Shown here piece after piece: positions 14,663-23,200 of a stretch of DNA of 64,000 nt; position 1 is the first letter of the stretch, and each line of letters begins with the position of its first letter. The position numbers and the translations under genes are program-made. The stretch spans positions 62,001 to 126,000 of the forward strand of contig JBLIDK010000001.1 in NCBI GenBank assembly GCA_047632595.1. The letters run 5' to 3'. The DNA comes from JBLIDK01 sp047632595. Its GTDB lineage: Bacteria; Bacteroidota; Bacteroidia; Sphingobacteriales; Sphingobacteriaceae. The notes below the pieces were generated by a model. The model ran no database searches and was not told where the DNA came from. It worked only from the letters and a program-made list of their open reading frames with translations.

Positions 14663-16543
14663 ATGACAACATTTGCAACACTAGGTCTAGACGAATCTAT
14701 CGTTAGGGCTATTACTGATTTAGGTTTTGAAAAACCAACACCTATACAGGAACAATCAATACCAATTTTACTAAAAGATAATACTGACCTACTTGCCCTA
14801 GCGCAAACTGGAACAGGAAAAACGGCTGCCTTTGGTATTCCGGTTATTCAAAAAGTAGATGTCAATAATTTAGATACACAAGCAATTATTCTTTGTCCAA
14901 CCAGAGAACTTTGTATTCAAGTAGCTGGTGATATTGAAAACTATTCAAAATACGAAAAAGGATTAGAGATACTTGCTGTTTACGGTGGTGCTCCAATTGA
15001 TACTCAAATCAAAAAACTTAGACGCGGTGCTCAAATCGTAGTAGGTACTCCTGGTAGAGTAATTGACCTTATTAAGCGTAAAAAATTAATTCTAGAAAAC
15101 ATTAAATATGTTATTTTAGATGAAGCAGATGAAATGCTTAACATGGGTTTTAAAGATGATTTAGATTTCATCTTATCAAATACTCCAGAAGAAAAACAAT
15201 GCATGTTGTTTTCTGCAACTATGCCTAAAGAAGTTGCTCGTATTGCTAAAACATACATGAATGAGCCTAATGAAATTTCTTCGGGCGAAAAAAATAAAAG
15301 TACTGACCAAGTAGAACATCACTTATATATAGTTGACTCTAGAAATAGATATGCGGCTATAAAACGTGTGGCTGATTCTAATCCTGATATTTACAGTATC
15401 ATTTTCTGCAGAACTCGTAGAGAGGCTAAAGAAGTTGCTGATAAATTGATTGATGACAACTACAGTGCTGATGCAATTCATGGCGACTTAACACAAAGTC
15501 AACGTGATAACGTAATGGGCAAGTTTCGCTCAAAACAAATTCAAATGCTTGTTGCAACTGATGTTGCTGCACGTGGTTTAGATGTAAGTGGTATTACTCA
15601 CGTAATTAACTACAACCTTCCTGATGATGTTGAAGTTTATACTCACCGTAGTGGTAGAACTGGTAGAGCTGGTAAAGAAGGTATTTCTATTTCTATTATC
15701 ACTAACAGAGAGCAAAACAGAATTCGTCACATCGAAAAAATTATTGGAAAGTCATTCATTCCTCAGCAAGTTCCTACTGGAACCTCTATTTGTCAGAAAC
15801 AACTTTTCAGCTTAATTGAAAAAGTTAAGAATATTGAAGTAAACACTGAGCAAATTGCTGAGTTCTTACCTCCTATTTACGATCAACTAAAAGAACTTAG
15901 TAGAGAAGAGTTAATTCAACACTTTGTTTCGGTAGAGTTTAATCACTTCTTAGAATACTATGATGGTGCTAAAGACATTAATGTTAGCGCTGGAAGCGGA
16001 AGAGACCGTGGTGATAGAGGAGATAGAAGAGATCGTGACCGTGGTGGCGACAGAAGAGATAGAGGAGACAGAAGAGATCGTGATCGTGGCGAAAGAAGAG
16101 ACCGTGGTGAGCGTAGTGACCGTGGAAGAGATCGTGAAGAAAACCGAGAAGGTTTCACGAAGTTCTTTGTAAACGCAGGTTCAAGAGATGGCTTAGATAA
16201 GTTCGACTTAATGACTCTAATCAACGATACTCGTTTAAGAGGTGTTGAAATCGGAAAAGTTGAGGTGTTAAAATCATTCTCATTCTTTGATGCAGCAATT
16301 ATTCCTGATCCAAGTTCGTTAAGTGAACTTAACTCAATGAACTACGAAGGTAGAACCTTAAACATCGAAGTTAAATCTAGCACTCCAAGAAGCAGCGAAG
16401 GCTACGGTGGAACTGGTGAAGATGGAGAACGTAGAAGACCTTCAAGAAGTAGAAGCGACGATAGCCGTGGTGGATACAGAGGCGGAAACAGTGGCGGTGG
16501 CAGCTCTAGAAGCAGCGGCGGTTACAGAAAACGCAGCAGATAA
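14663..16543 (+). CDS. DEAD-box ATP-dependent RNA helicase (DeaD/CsdA type)
   Basis: 626 aa RNA helicase that remodels structured RNA and ribosome precursors. It has the Q motif FEKPTPIQEQSIP, Walker A AQTGTGKT (47-54), PTRELCIQ, DEAD (153-156), SAT, ARGLDVSGITHVINY and HRSGRTGRAG. After the two RecA-like domains comes an Arg/Asp/Gly-rich segment (about 447-496, DRGDRRDRDRGG-like units). Then follows a DbpA-type RNA-binding domain (FTKFFVNAGSRDGLDKFDLM ... GKVEVLKSFSFFDA) and a Ser/Gly/Arg tail ending GGYRKRSR. The DbpA domain after a charged linker is the CsdA/DeaD layout. Strong promoter and long leader lie upstream. Confidence 0.93.
   Translation: MTTFATLGLDESIVRAITDLGFEKPTPIQEQSIPILLKDNTDLLALAQTGTGKTAAFGIPVIQKVDVNNLDTQAIILCPTRELCIQVAGDIENYSKYEKGLEILAVYGGAPIDTQIKKLRRGAQIVVGTPGRVIDLIKRKKLILENIKYVILDEADEMLNMGFKDDLDFILSNTPEEKQCMLFSATMPKEVARIAKTYMNEPNEISSGEKNKSTDQVEHHLYIVDSRNRYAAIKRVADSNPDIYSIIFCRTRREAKEVADKLIDDNYSADAIHGDLTQSQRDNVMGKFRSKQIQMLVATDVAARGLDVSGITHVINYNLPDDVEVYTHRSGRTGRAGKEGISISIITNREQNRIRHIEKIIGKSFIPQQVPTGTSICQKQLFSLIEKVKNIEVNTEQIAEFLPPIYDQLKELSREELIQHFVSVEFNHFLEYYDGAKDINVSAGSGRDRGDRGDRRDRDRGGDRRDRGDRRDRDRGERRDRGERSDRGRDREENREGFTKFFVNAGSRDGLDKFDLMTLINDTRLRGVEIGKVEVLKSFSFFDAAIIPDPSSLSELNSMNYEGRTLNIEVKSSTPRSSEGYGGTGEDGERRRPSRSRSDDSRGGYRGGNSGGGSSRSSGGYRKRSR
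16003..16150 (+). repeat. imperfect Arg/Asp-coding repeat inside the helicase gene
   Basis: Short units related to GAYAGAGGAGAYAGAAGAGAT-like sequence are repeated and encode DRGDRRDRD-type peptide. Such purine-rich arrays tend to change length by slippage, so the linker length may vary between strains. Confidence 0.7.
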
Positions 16544-16563
16544 TTCCAACAAAATTAACAAGT

Positions 16564-17421
16564 ATGGCTAGACGAAATTTAATATACTAATTTTAGCTTT
16601 ACTGATATCATTAACATCATTGGCGCAAGGTAAACTTGCGCCAATTTTTGGTTTATAACAGATGTAAACAATCAACCTGTTCCCTATGCGGCTGTTGGTG
16701 TATTTTCAACCAACGACTCCACAAATATTACAGGTACAAGTAACGACGAGAATGGAAAGTTTTCTACTCCTATTAAACCTGGCTCCTATTATCTAGTTTA
16801 TATTATCGAAAACGCACTGGAGTAATTGAGCGTATTACTGAAATTGATACGGCAGCTTTAAATTCTAATGAACCAAGAGTGGTTTTAAACTTCATTCCAG
16901 TGAATTTAGCCATACAGAACGCCTTTGGCTTGGAATTTAATGATAGTTACACCTTGGCAAGTAGGTGGAGTGTAAACGCTAATTTCGACTTTTACCGAGC
17001 CTTAACCAAAGGCGACTACAAAGGAGTTTCTTTTGCAGCCGACACTTACTCATGGAGCACCAGAGGAAGCTTTAGATTCAAACTACCCCAGCAACTGAAC
17101 ATACAAAGCAGTTTTAACTACCGAGCACCTAGGATTACCACTCAAGGAAGCAGAAAAGCCATTTACTCTACTGATTTAGCCATTTCAAAAGAAATACTGA
17201 AACGCAATGGTTCATTAACTTTTAGAATTTCTGATGTATTCAACTCACGAAAGTACAGTTCCATTACCTCCGGTCCCGTGTTCTATTCAGAATCCGATTT
17301 CCAATGGAAAGCAAGGCAGTTTACCATGACTTTTTCTTACCGTATAAACCCGGCAGCCAAAAACAACTATCATAGAAGAGGAAGTAGAGGGTTGGATGTG
17401 AAATATGAAATAGGTTTTTAG
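16564..17421 (+). pseudogene. collapsed TonB-dependent receptor / outer-membrane beta-barrel gene
   Basis: The ATG at 16564 is followed after eight codons by a stop. A frame change gives a signal peptide (ILILALLISLTSLAQGK) and another restores TDVNNQPVPYAAVGVFS, NDENGKFSTPIKPGSYYLVY, a CarboxypepD_reg-like N-terminal domain. At about 16800 the reading jumps straight to YYRKRTGVIERITEID and the last barrel strands (NAFGLEFNDSYTLASRW, SYRINPAAKN). The last 180 codons (16879-17421) are open and end in a barrel-like VKYEIGF. The plug domain and most of the barrel (several hundred residues in intact relatives) are missing. Two frameshifts and a large internal deletion make this a clear pseudogene. 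Confidence 0.85.
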
Positions 17422-17485
17422 CTAAAAGCTGCAAGCCACTAGTCAAAAGCATTTAGCTCGTGGCTTTCAACTTGAAGCTTTATTC
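17422..17485. other. imperfect inverted repeat between convergent genes
   Basis: AAGCCAC and GTGGCTT arms, flanked by AAAGCT and AGCTTT, form a possible stem between the pseudogene and the convergent T9SS cargo gene. AGCTT/AAGCC-rich spacers of this kind occur in Bacteroidota intergenic regions. It may act as a bidirectional terminator, but the U-tract is poor. Confidence 0.3.
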
Positions 17486-17494
17486 TTTCACCCT

Positions 17495-18505
17495 TTAATC
17501 CTTCCTCACCTTTTCACTAAACACTCCATTCTTGGTCAAAACCTGCAAAACATACATGCCAGCATCTAAATGCGAAATATTTAAGTTGTTTTTATCCAAT
17601 TCAAACTGTACTTGCTGGCCTTGAGTGTTAAATAATTTTACATCTATGATTTCTTCTGTCTTACCTGTATTAATTTGGATTAATCCATCAGTTGGGTTTG
17701 GGTAAACACTTATGGTATTAATGACTTCCGTTACTTTTTTTATCGAGGTTAAATTTCTCTCGTAGTTAATTTCGCACACAGGATTTTTAGTTCGTAAAGT
17801 AAAGTTTTTTATCGAGTCAATAGACTTTGTAAATTCTAAGTGAACAACTAAAGTGTCTTTTGGCAAGGGCAAGTCATAGCCAGAATTTGATTCTTTTGAT
17901 ACGCTTTTTCCAACTTCATCAAAAAATTCAAAGGAAGTATAAGCACCATTTACAGCTGCATTAATAGAATCTTTATTCGTATTGGTAAGTAGCATGCTGT
18001 ATTCCATTTTTCCAGTATTCGCAGTTTTGTATAAGCCTAAAACCTTAAAGTCTTCGCAACCAATATTTGATGAGAAAGGCATATCGATAATGACAGAATC
18101 TACATTATGAACGATTTCACAATCTGGTTTATCTGTATTTAAAAGCAACGCGGCTGATTCTCTAATTGAATTATTTGGTCTAGGATAAACTTCACTACTG
18201 TGATATTTATTGTAGAGGTCGAGATTATACATCACTGTGTCTTTAATGGACATTGGTAATTTATATGAAAACCCAAAGACTTTCATGTAGACTAGTGTGT
18301 CATTACCTTTTTTTAACTGAAAATCAGTTTCAAAAATTAAGTTGGTATCAGGTTCTTTTGTGTGGTTAGTTAACAAGACAGAAACATTACGCACATTTAA
18401 ATTATTAGTGAAAATTCCAATAACTTCAATGTCTGAACACTCAAATTGAGCATTTGCTGAAGAACTTAGTATTAACGAAAAAAGAATTAAAGAAAACTTG
18501 TTCAT
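17495..18505 (-). CDS. secreted protein with type IX secretion C-terminal sorting domain
   Basis: 336 aa. A Sec signal peptide (NKFSLILFSLILSSSANAQ) is followed by two related beta-rich segments: FECSDIEVIGIFTNN near 22 and IGCEDFKVLGLYKTAN near 151. This points to an internal duplication of about 125 residues. The C-terminus (about 268-336) is a type A sorting domain: ISVYPNPTDGLIQINTG, VKLFNTQGQQV, LDAGMYVLQV and a basic end. Such proteins cross the outer membrane through the type IX secretion system and are attached or released after tail cleavage. The repeat domain has no recognised activity. It is followed after 30 bp by a lipoprotein gene on the same strand upstream. Confidence 0.85.
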   Translation of the reverse strand: MNKFSLILFSLILSSSANAQFECSDIEVIGIFTNNLNVRNVSVLLTNHTKEPDTNLIFETDFQLKKGNDTLVYMKVFGFSYKLPMSIKDTVMYNLDLYNKYHSSEVYPRPNNSIRESAALLLNTDKPDCEIVHNVDSVIIDMPFSSNIGCEDFKVLGLYKTANTGKMEYSMLLTNTNKDSINAAVNGAYTSFEFFDEVGKSVSKESNSGYDLPLPKDTLVVHLEFTKSIDSIKNFTLRTKNPVCEINYERNLTSIKKVTEVINTISVYPNPTDGLIQINTGKTEEIIDVKLFNTQGQQVQFELDKNNLNISHLDAGMYVLQVLTKNGVFSEKVRKD

Positions 18506-18527
18506 GCTAGTTGGTTTTATAACTGAG

Positions 18528-18959
18528 TTAATGATTAATTTTTATGCTTTCTGAATCTTTAATAATTTGTCCATTCAGTTCAAATTGCAAATCCTTGAAG
18601 TCTGTTGCATCTCCACCCTTATTGTTCAAAAAACCCGAATTACATTCATTATAAAAATCATATATCTCGTAGTTTACATTGGTGATCGTATCAACGAGAC
18701 TCTCTAAATGTAAGTAATAAATCACATTTCTTAAATCATGGTCATAATGATTTAAGAATATTATTTTCCCTTCAAACGAGATAGAATCAATTTTTTTGAA
18801 AGATGTAGCATCATAACCGATTAAATATTGCTTGTCATAAGTTTTGCTACTTATAATTTCAAATTCAATTTGTGGGTATCTCTCGTAAGAACAGTCCTTA
18901 CCTACACAACTTGAGAATAGTATTAGAAGTACTAAAACACCGCCTATTTTTGATTGCAT
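18528..18959 (-). CDS. small hypothetical lipoprotein
   Basis: 143 aa from ATG 18959 (a longer reading would need a TTG at 18968). It begins with a lipoprotein signal ending LLILFSSC (Cys18), then a predicted beta-rich periplasmic or surface domain with sequence IEFEIISSKTYDKQYLIGYD and IIFLNHYDHDLRNVIYYLHL. No known domain is recognised. It lies just upstream of the T9SS cargo gene (22-bp gap), so the two are probably cotranscribed from the -7 box at 18982-18989. Confidence 0.6.
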   Translation of the reverse strand: MQSKIGGVLVLLILFSSCVGKDCSYERYPQIEFEIISSKTYDKQYLIGYDATSFKKIDSISFEGKIIFLNHYDHDLRNVIYYLHLESLVDTITNVNYEIYDFYNECNSGFLNNKGGDATDFKDLQFELNGQIIKDSESIKINH

Positions 18960-18981
18960 TAAAGTCAATTTATTGTTTTTA

Positions 18982-18989
18982 CAAACATA
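18982..18989 (-). promoter_or_regulatory. -7 box of the lipoprotein/T9SS cargo pair
   Basis: TATGTTTG on the minus strand is an exact TAnnTTTG match 22 bp before the ATG at 18959. No clear -33 element. The rest of 18990-19180 holds no gene that I can support. Confidence 0.45.
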
Positions 18990-19180
18990 AACCCCATTTC
19001 ATTGCCGATAAAGGCAGCAAAAACGAAAACAAGACGAAAGTAGGAGGTTTTATAAGTCATTTCTTTGATCAAAGAGAATCATAGGTCAAATATACTTTGT
19101 ATTCTTTTAATATAATATTGGCTTTTTAGGATTGTTTATAGTAAAATTTAAAAAACAATTTGGATAGTGTCTATTCAAAT

Positions 19181-20176
19181 TTATCCTCGAGGAAGCGGAG
19201 ACACATCCCAAGCAGCGAACTCCTTAGCTTGTAATTTATAATGTCCTACCATGGCAATCATAGCGGCGTTATCTGTACAATACTCAAATTTTGGGAAATG
19301 CACTTTCCATCCTAATTCTTGTTCTTGCTCTAAAAAAGAACTTCTCAAGCCAGAATTTGCAGAAACGCCCCCAGCAACAGCCACTGTTTTTATGGAATAT
19401 TTTTCACTTGCCAACTTCACCTTGTCTAATAAAATTTCAACTATTGTATGTTGAATTGATGCACAGATGTCATTTAAATTGTTTTCAATAAATTTAGAAT
19501 CTGCTTGAACATTTTTGTGAATAAAGTTTAAAATGCCCGTTTTCAATCCACTAAAACTAAAGTTCAATTCTGGAATATTTGGCTTTGTAAATTTAAATTT
19601 TGTTGGATCTCCAACTTTTGCATACTTATCAATTAAAGGCCCTCCTGGGTATGGCAAGCCTAAAAGTTTAGCCGATTTATCAAATGCCTCACCTGCGGCA
19701 TCATCGCGTGTGCTTCCAACAATTTCCATGTCGAAATAATCTTTAATTAACACAATTTGAGTATGCCCACCACTTACGGTTAAACACAAATACGGAAATT
19801 TTGGCTTAGGTTCTTCTATATAGTGGGCAAATACATGCGCTTGAATATGATTTACTTCTATTAAAGGAATATCCAGAGCGTATGCGAATGATTTAGCAAA
19901 AGAGGTTCCTACCAATAAGGGACCTAATAAACCAGGACCACGAGTAAATGCAACGGCGCTCAAATCTTCTTTTTTGATTCCTGCTTGTGTTATTGCGCTA
20001 TCAACTACTGGTATTATGTTTTGCTGGTGAGCGCGTGAAGCTAACTCTGGTACAACTCCACCATACTTTACATGCACATCTTGACTATTTACAACATTAG
20101 ACAAAATTTTGCCGTTATACATGACAGCTGCTGCAGTATCATCGCAGGAAGATTCTATACCAAGAATGTAAGACAT
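19181..20176 (-). CDS. tsaD: tRNA N6-threonylcarbamoyladenosine transferase TsaD
   Basis: 331 aa ASKHA-fold enzyme that transfers the threonylcarbamoyl group to A37 of ANN-reading tRNAs. It opens ILGIESSCDDTAAAVM and has GGVVPELASRAH, TRGPGLLGPLLVG, EVNHIQAHVFAH with metal ligands His110 and His114, LTVSGGHTQIVL, ELNFSFSGLKT and VAVAGGVSANSGLR. Its partner TsaE is encoded in this window at 29338-29781, in a separate unit. It is divergent from the tamB-like gene; the shared region contains a 22-bp palindrome. Confidence 0.95.
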   Translation of the reverse strand: MSYILGIESSCDDTAAAVMYNGKILSNVVNSQDVHVKYGGVVPELASRAHQQNIIPVVDSAITQAGIKKEDLSAVAFTRGPGLLGPLLVGTSFAKSFAYALDIPLIEVNHIQAHVFAHYIEEPKPKFPYLCLTVSGGHTQIVLIKDYFDMEIVGSTRDDAAGEAFDKSAKLLGLPYPGGPLIDKYAKVGDPTKFKFTKPNIPELNFSFSGLKTGILNFIHKNVQADSKFIENNLNDICASIQHTIVEILLDKVKLASEKYSIKTVAVAGGVSANSGLRSSFLEQEQELGWKVHFPKFEYCTDNAAMIAMVGHYKLQAKEFAAWDVSPLPRG

Positions 20177-20212
20177 TGTGCTTTTTGCGTTTTTTTACTA
20201 TTACCTTTAAAC

Positions 20213-20244
20213 CAAATTTTAATCGAACGATTAAAATAACAAAA
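20213..20244 (-). promoter_or_regulatory. putative tsaD promoter with a 22-bp palindrome in its spacer
   Basis: On the minus strand a TTTTG (20244-20240) and AAAATTTG (20220-20213, one mismatch to TAnnTTTG) are 19 bp apart. A perfect inverted repeat with 10-bp arms (20216-20225 and 20228-20237, centre AA) fills this spacer. A dimeric regulator bound there would cover the promoter, and it could also affect the divergent tamB-like gene. No factor is known from the sequence. Confidence 0.4.
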
Positions 20245-20270
20245 CTTCTATTAAACAAGTACTAAAAATA

Positions 20271-23200
20271 GTGACCATTGTGGTTACAATCATTATTCTA
20301 TTATTGATTGTATGCTACATCGGCTTTCGTTCTTCGAAGGTACAAAGTTTTGTGTCCCAAAAAGCGGCAAATTACCTCAGCAAAAAACTTAATACCACTA
20401 TCACCATTAAAGGGGTAGACTTTAGACCGATAAAAACCTTAATTCTTGAAGAACTCTATATCGAAGATCAATTTGGTGACACCTTACTCTATACAGAGCG
20501 ATTTAATTTAGATATAAGCTCATACAATGTTCCTAATACAACTATAAGTTTTGGCTTAATTGGACTTCAAAATGCAACGGTTCATTTAAAACGCTTTGAA
20601 TCTGATAGTCTTATGAATTTCGCATTTCTAATTGACGCCTTTAAAAGTGAAAAACCAACTACCGCAAAAACACTATGGGAAGTTGAAATAGGAAGACTTA
20701 ATTTAAAAAACACCACTTTCAAATATGACAATCAATTAAAGGATTCTATTTACGATGGAATTGATTATAATCACATAGCAATTTCTGATTTTAATTTAGC
20801 TGCAAAGGATATTTACTTTTTGAAAGACAGCATTTTAGGTGAAATAAGATTCTTAAATTTAAAAGAAAAGTCGGGTTTTGAATTAACCAACCTTAAAACT
20901 GTTTTTGATGTAGATTCTAAAAAAGCTGAGTTTAGTGAACTACTAATTGAAACCCCTTATAGCACTATTAGGAATTATTACAAAATGCAGTACAATAACT
21001 GGAGTGACTACAATGATTTTATTAATCAAGTTCGCCTTACTGCCAATTTAGAAAAAACTGTTTTTTCTAGTATCGATCTAAGTTATTTTGCGCCAAAGTA
21101 CCCGGCAAAAAAACAGGTTGTGAATCTTTCTGGTGAAGTAAAAGGTAAAATAAACCGCTTACGTATAAACAACCTGGATTTGGAAACAGATAAGGTCTCC
21201 TTAACCGCATCATGTAAATTAGATGGTTTGCCCGATTTTAATGAAACAATCATGGATATTTCGGTAGATAATTTAAAGGCCACAAGAAGTTCACTCCAAA
21301 ACCTTATTAACGCTTATATTAAAGAAAACAAAATTAACCTACCGCCTACTTTAGACCAACTTGGCACCGTTAATTTTAGCGGGAAGTATGTTGGCTTTTA
21401 TTATGATTTTGTAGCTGACGGAACATTCAATACCGCAATAGGTAGAATCACTTCAGATTTAAACCTAAAACTTGATGGAGAAAACACCAAATATTCGGGA
21501 AGCCTTGAAGGTTTTAATGTTGATTTGAAAAAAATTACCAGTAACGCTGATTTAGACCGAATCAATTTCAAAACTACGGTTAAGGGTAAAGGAATCACAT
21601 TAAACAAGGTTGATGTGGAGCTAAATGGATTAATAAAAAGCATTCGTTACAAAACTTACAATTACACCAATATTGATTTAAATGGAATGTTAAGCAAGAA
21701 ACTGTTTGATGGTTCTATAAATCTAAATGACAAAAACGTAAACTTAGCCTTTTTAGGTAAAATCGACTTAAATGAAGCGGAACCAAAATTTAGTTTCTCT
21801 GCTACTCTTGACAGTGCTAATCTTAAAAACTTAAACCTGTATGATGAAGATTTAAATATTTCAACTTCGGTTACAACCAATTTCTATGGTTCTAAATTAG
21901 ATAATTTAATGGGTGATATTGTGGCCAAAAACACCGTTCTTTTAAGAGATGGAAAACGTTACGAAATTGAAGAGGTTACTATAAATTCTAAGAAAGTACC
22001 TACAGGTAAAAAACTGGTTGTGAACTCCTCTATTATAGAGGCCGAGTTAGAAGGGGTGTTTGTTTTTAAGAATCTCTATCCATCGTTCAAAAAATTAGTC
22101 AACAAGTATGTTCCCAATTTAATTTTTGAGCAAAAAGAGGAAGTAATTCCGGACCAAAACTTTAACTTTTATATTAATGTAATAGACCCAAATTTTATTA
22201 CGAATCTTCTGCTTCCAGATTTAGTAATAAGCCAAAATACAGTAATTGGAGGCTCATTTAAAAAGGACAGTATATACACTTACGCTGGCGCTGATTTTAT
22301 TCAGTACAAAGAATTTGAATTCTCAAACCTAATTGTAGACCAAACCAGTGGAGAGTTTTTCCAAACAATTGTTTCGAGCGATAAGCTAACACGAAATGAT
22401 AGTCAGTTAGTTGAGAACATAATAATTAGTAGTGAATTAGCAAATAACAACTTAAACTTTAACGTTAAACTTGCTGAAAAATCAGCTTCTTCTCAGTTAG
22501 ATTTAAACGGATTTATTGACTTTACAGCCGACACTACTTATTTAAGTATTCTAGAATCTGAAATTATATTAGATCAAGAATCATGGAAAATAAAGGACCA
22601 GTTTAATGTGGCACTTCTTGAAAACCAAGTGCTAATAAACGGCTTTGCAATGACCAATAAAATGCAATCTGTTAAGGTAAATGGCATTATTTCTAAAAAC
22701 CCTGATGATTTTTTAAAGGTTGAGCTAGCAAATATTGAATTAGATATAGTTAACGGTTATTTAAAAAGTTCATCTGTAAAATTGGCTGGTGTGCTTGGTG
22801 GTGAAGTAAATGTTGCATCAGTAACAGCAAAGCCCATTTTTGATGGCAATATAAATGTGAAAGATTTTGAGTACAATGGCGATACCCTGGGAAATGTTTC
22901 ATTGCTTTCAATTTACAATGCAGAAAAAGGCATTATTGATATTGATGGCAATATCAATAACAAACTTCTTGAGTCAATTAATATTGACGGGCGAATTTTA
23001 ACTAAAAAAATAAAAAACAATTTAGAATTAGATTTAACTCTAATAAAAACAGATTTGTCTATTTTTCAACCTTTAGTAGGCCAATTTATTGACAATTTAC
23101 AAGGTATTGCATCAGCTGAATTAGAAATAAGAGGCTCTACTAATCAACCAGAAGTATATGGAAGTTTAACAACAGAAGATGTTGGCTTAACGGTTAAATA

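Noticed and set aside
15958..16224. Open frames opposite the helicase Arg/Asp repeat
   Set aside because: They are low-complexity shadows (Ser/Arg/Leu) of the purine-rich repeat coded on the plus strand.
16879..17421. 180-codon frame as an intact gene
   Set aside because: Its sequence is only the last part of a beta-barrel receptor, without signal peptide, and the N-terminal remnants lie directly upstream in other frames.
17422..17494. AGCTT/AAGCC-rich spacer as an insertion-sequence end
   Set aside because: No transposase, no target duplication and only short imperfect arms.
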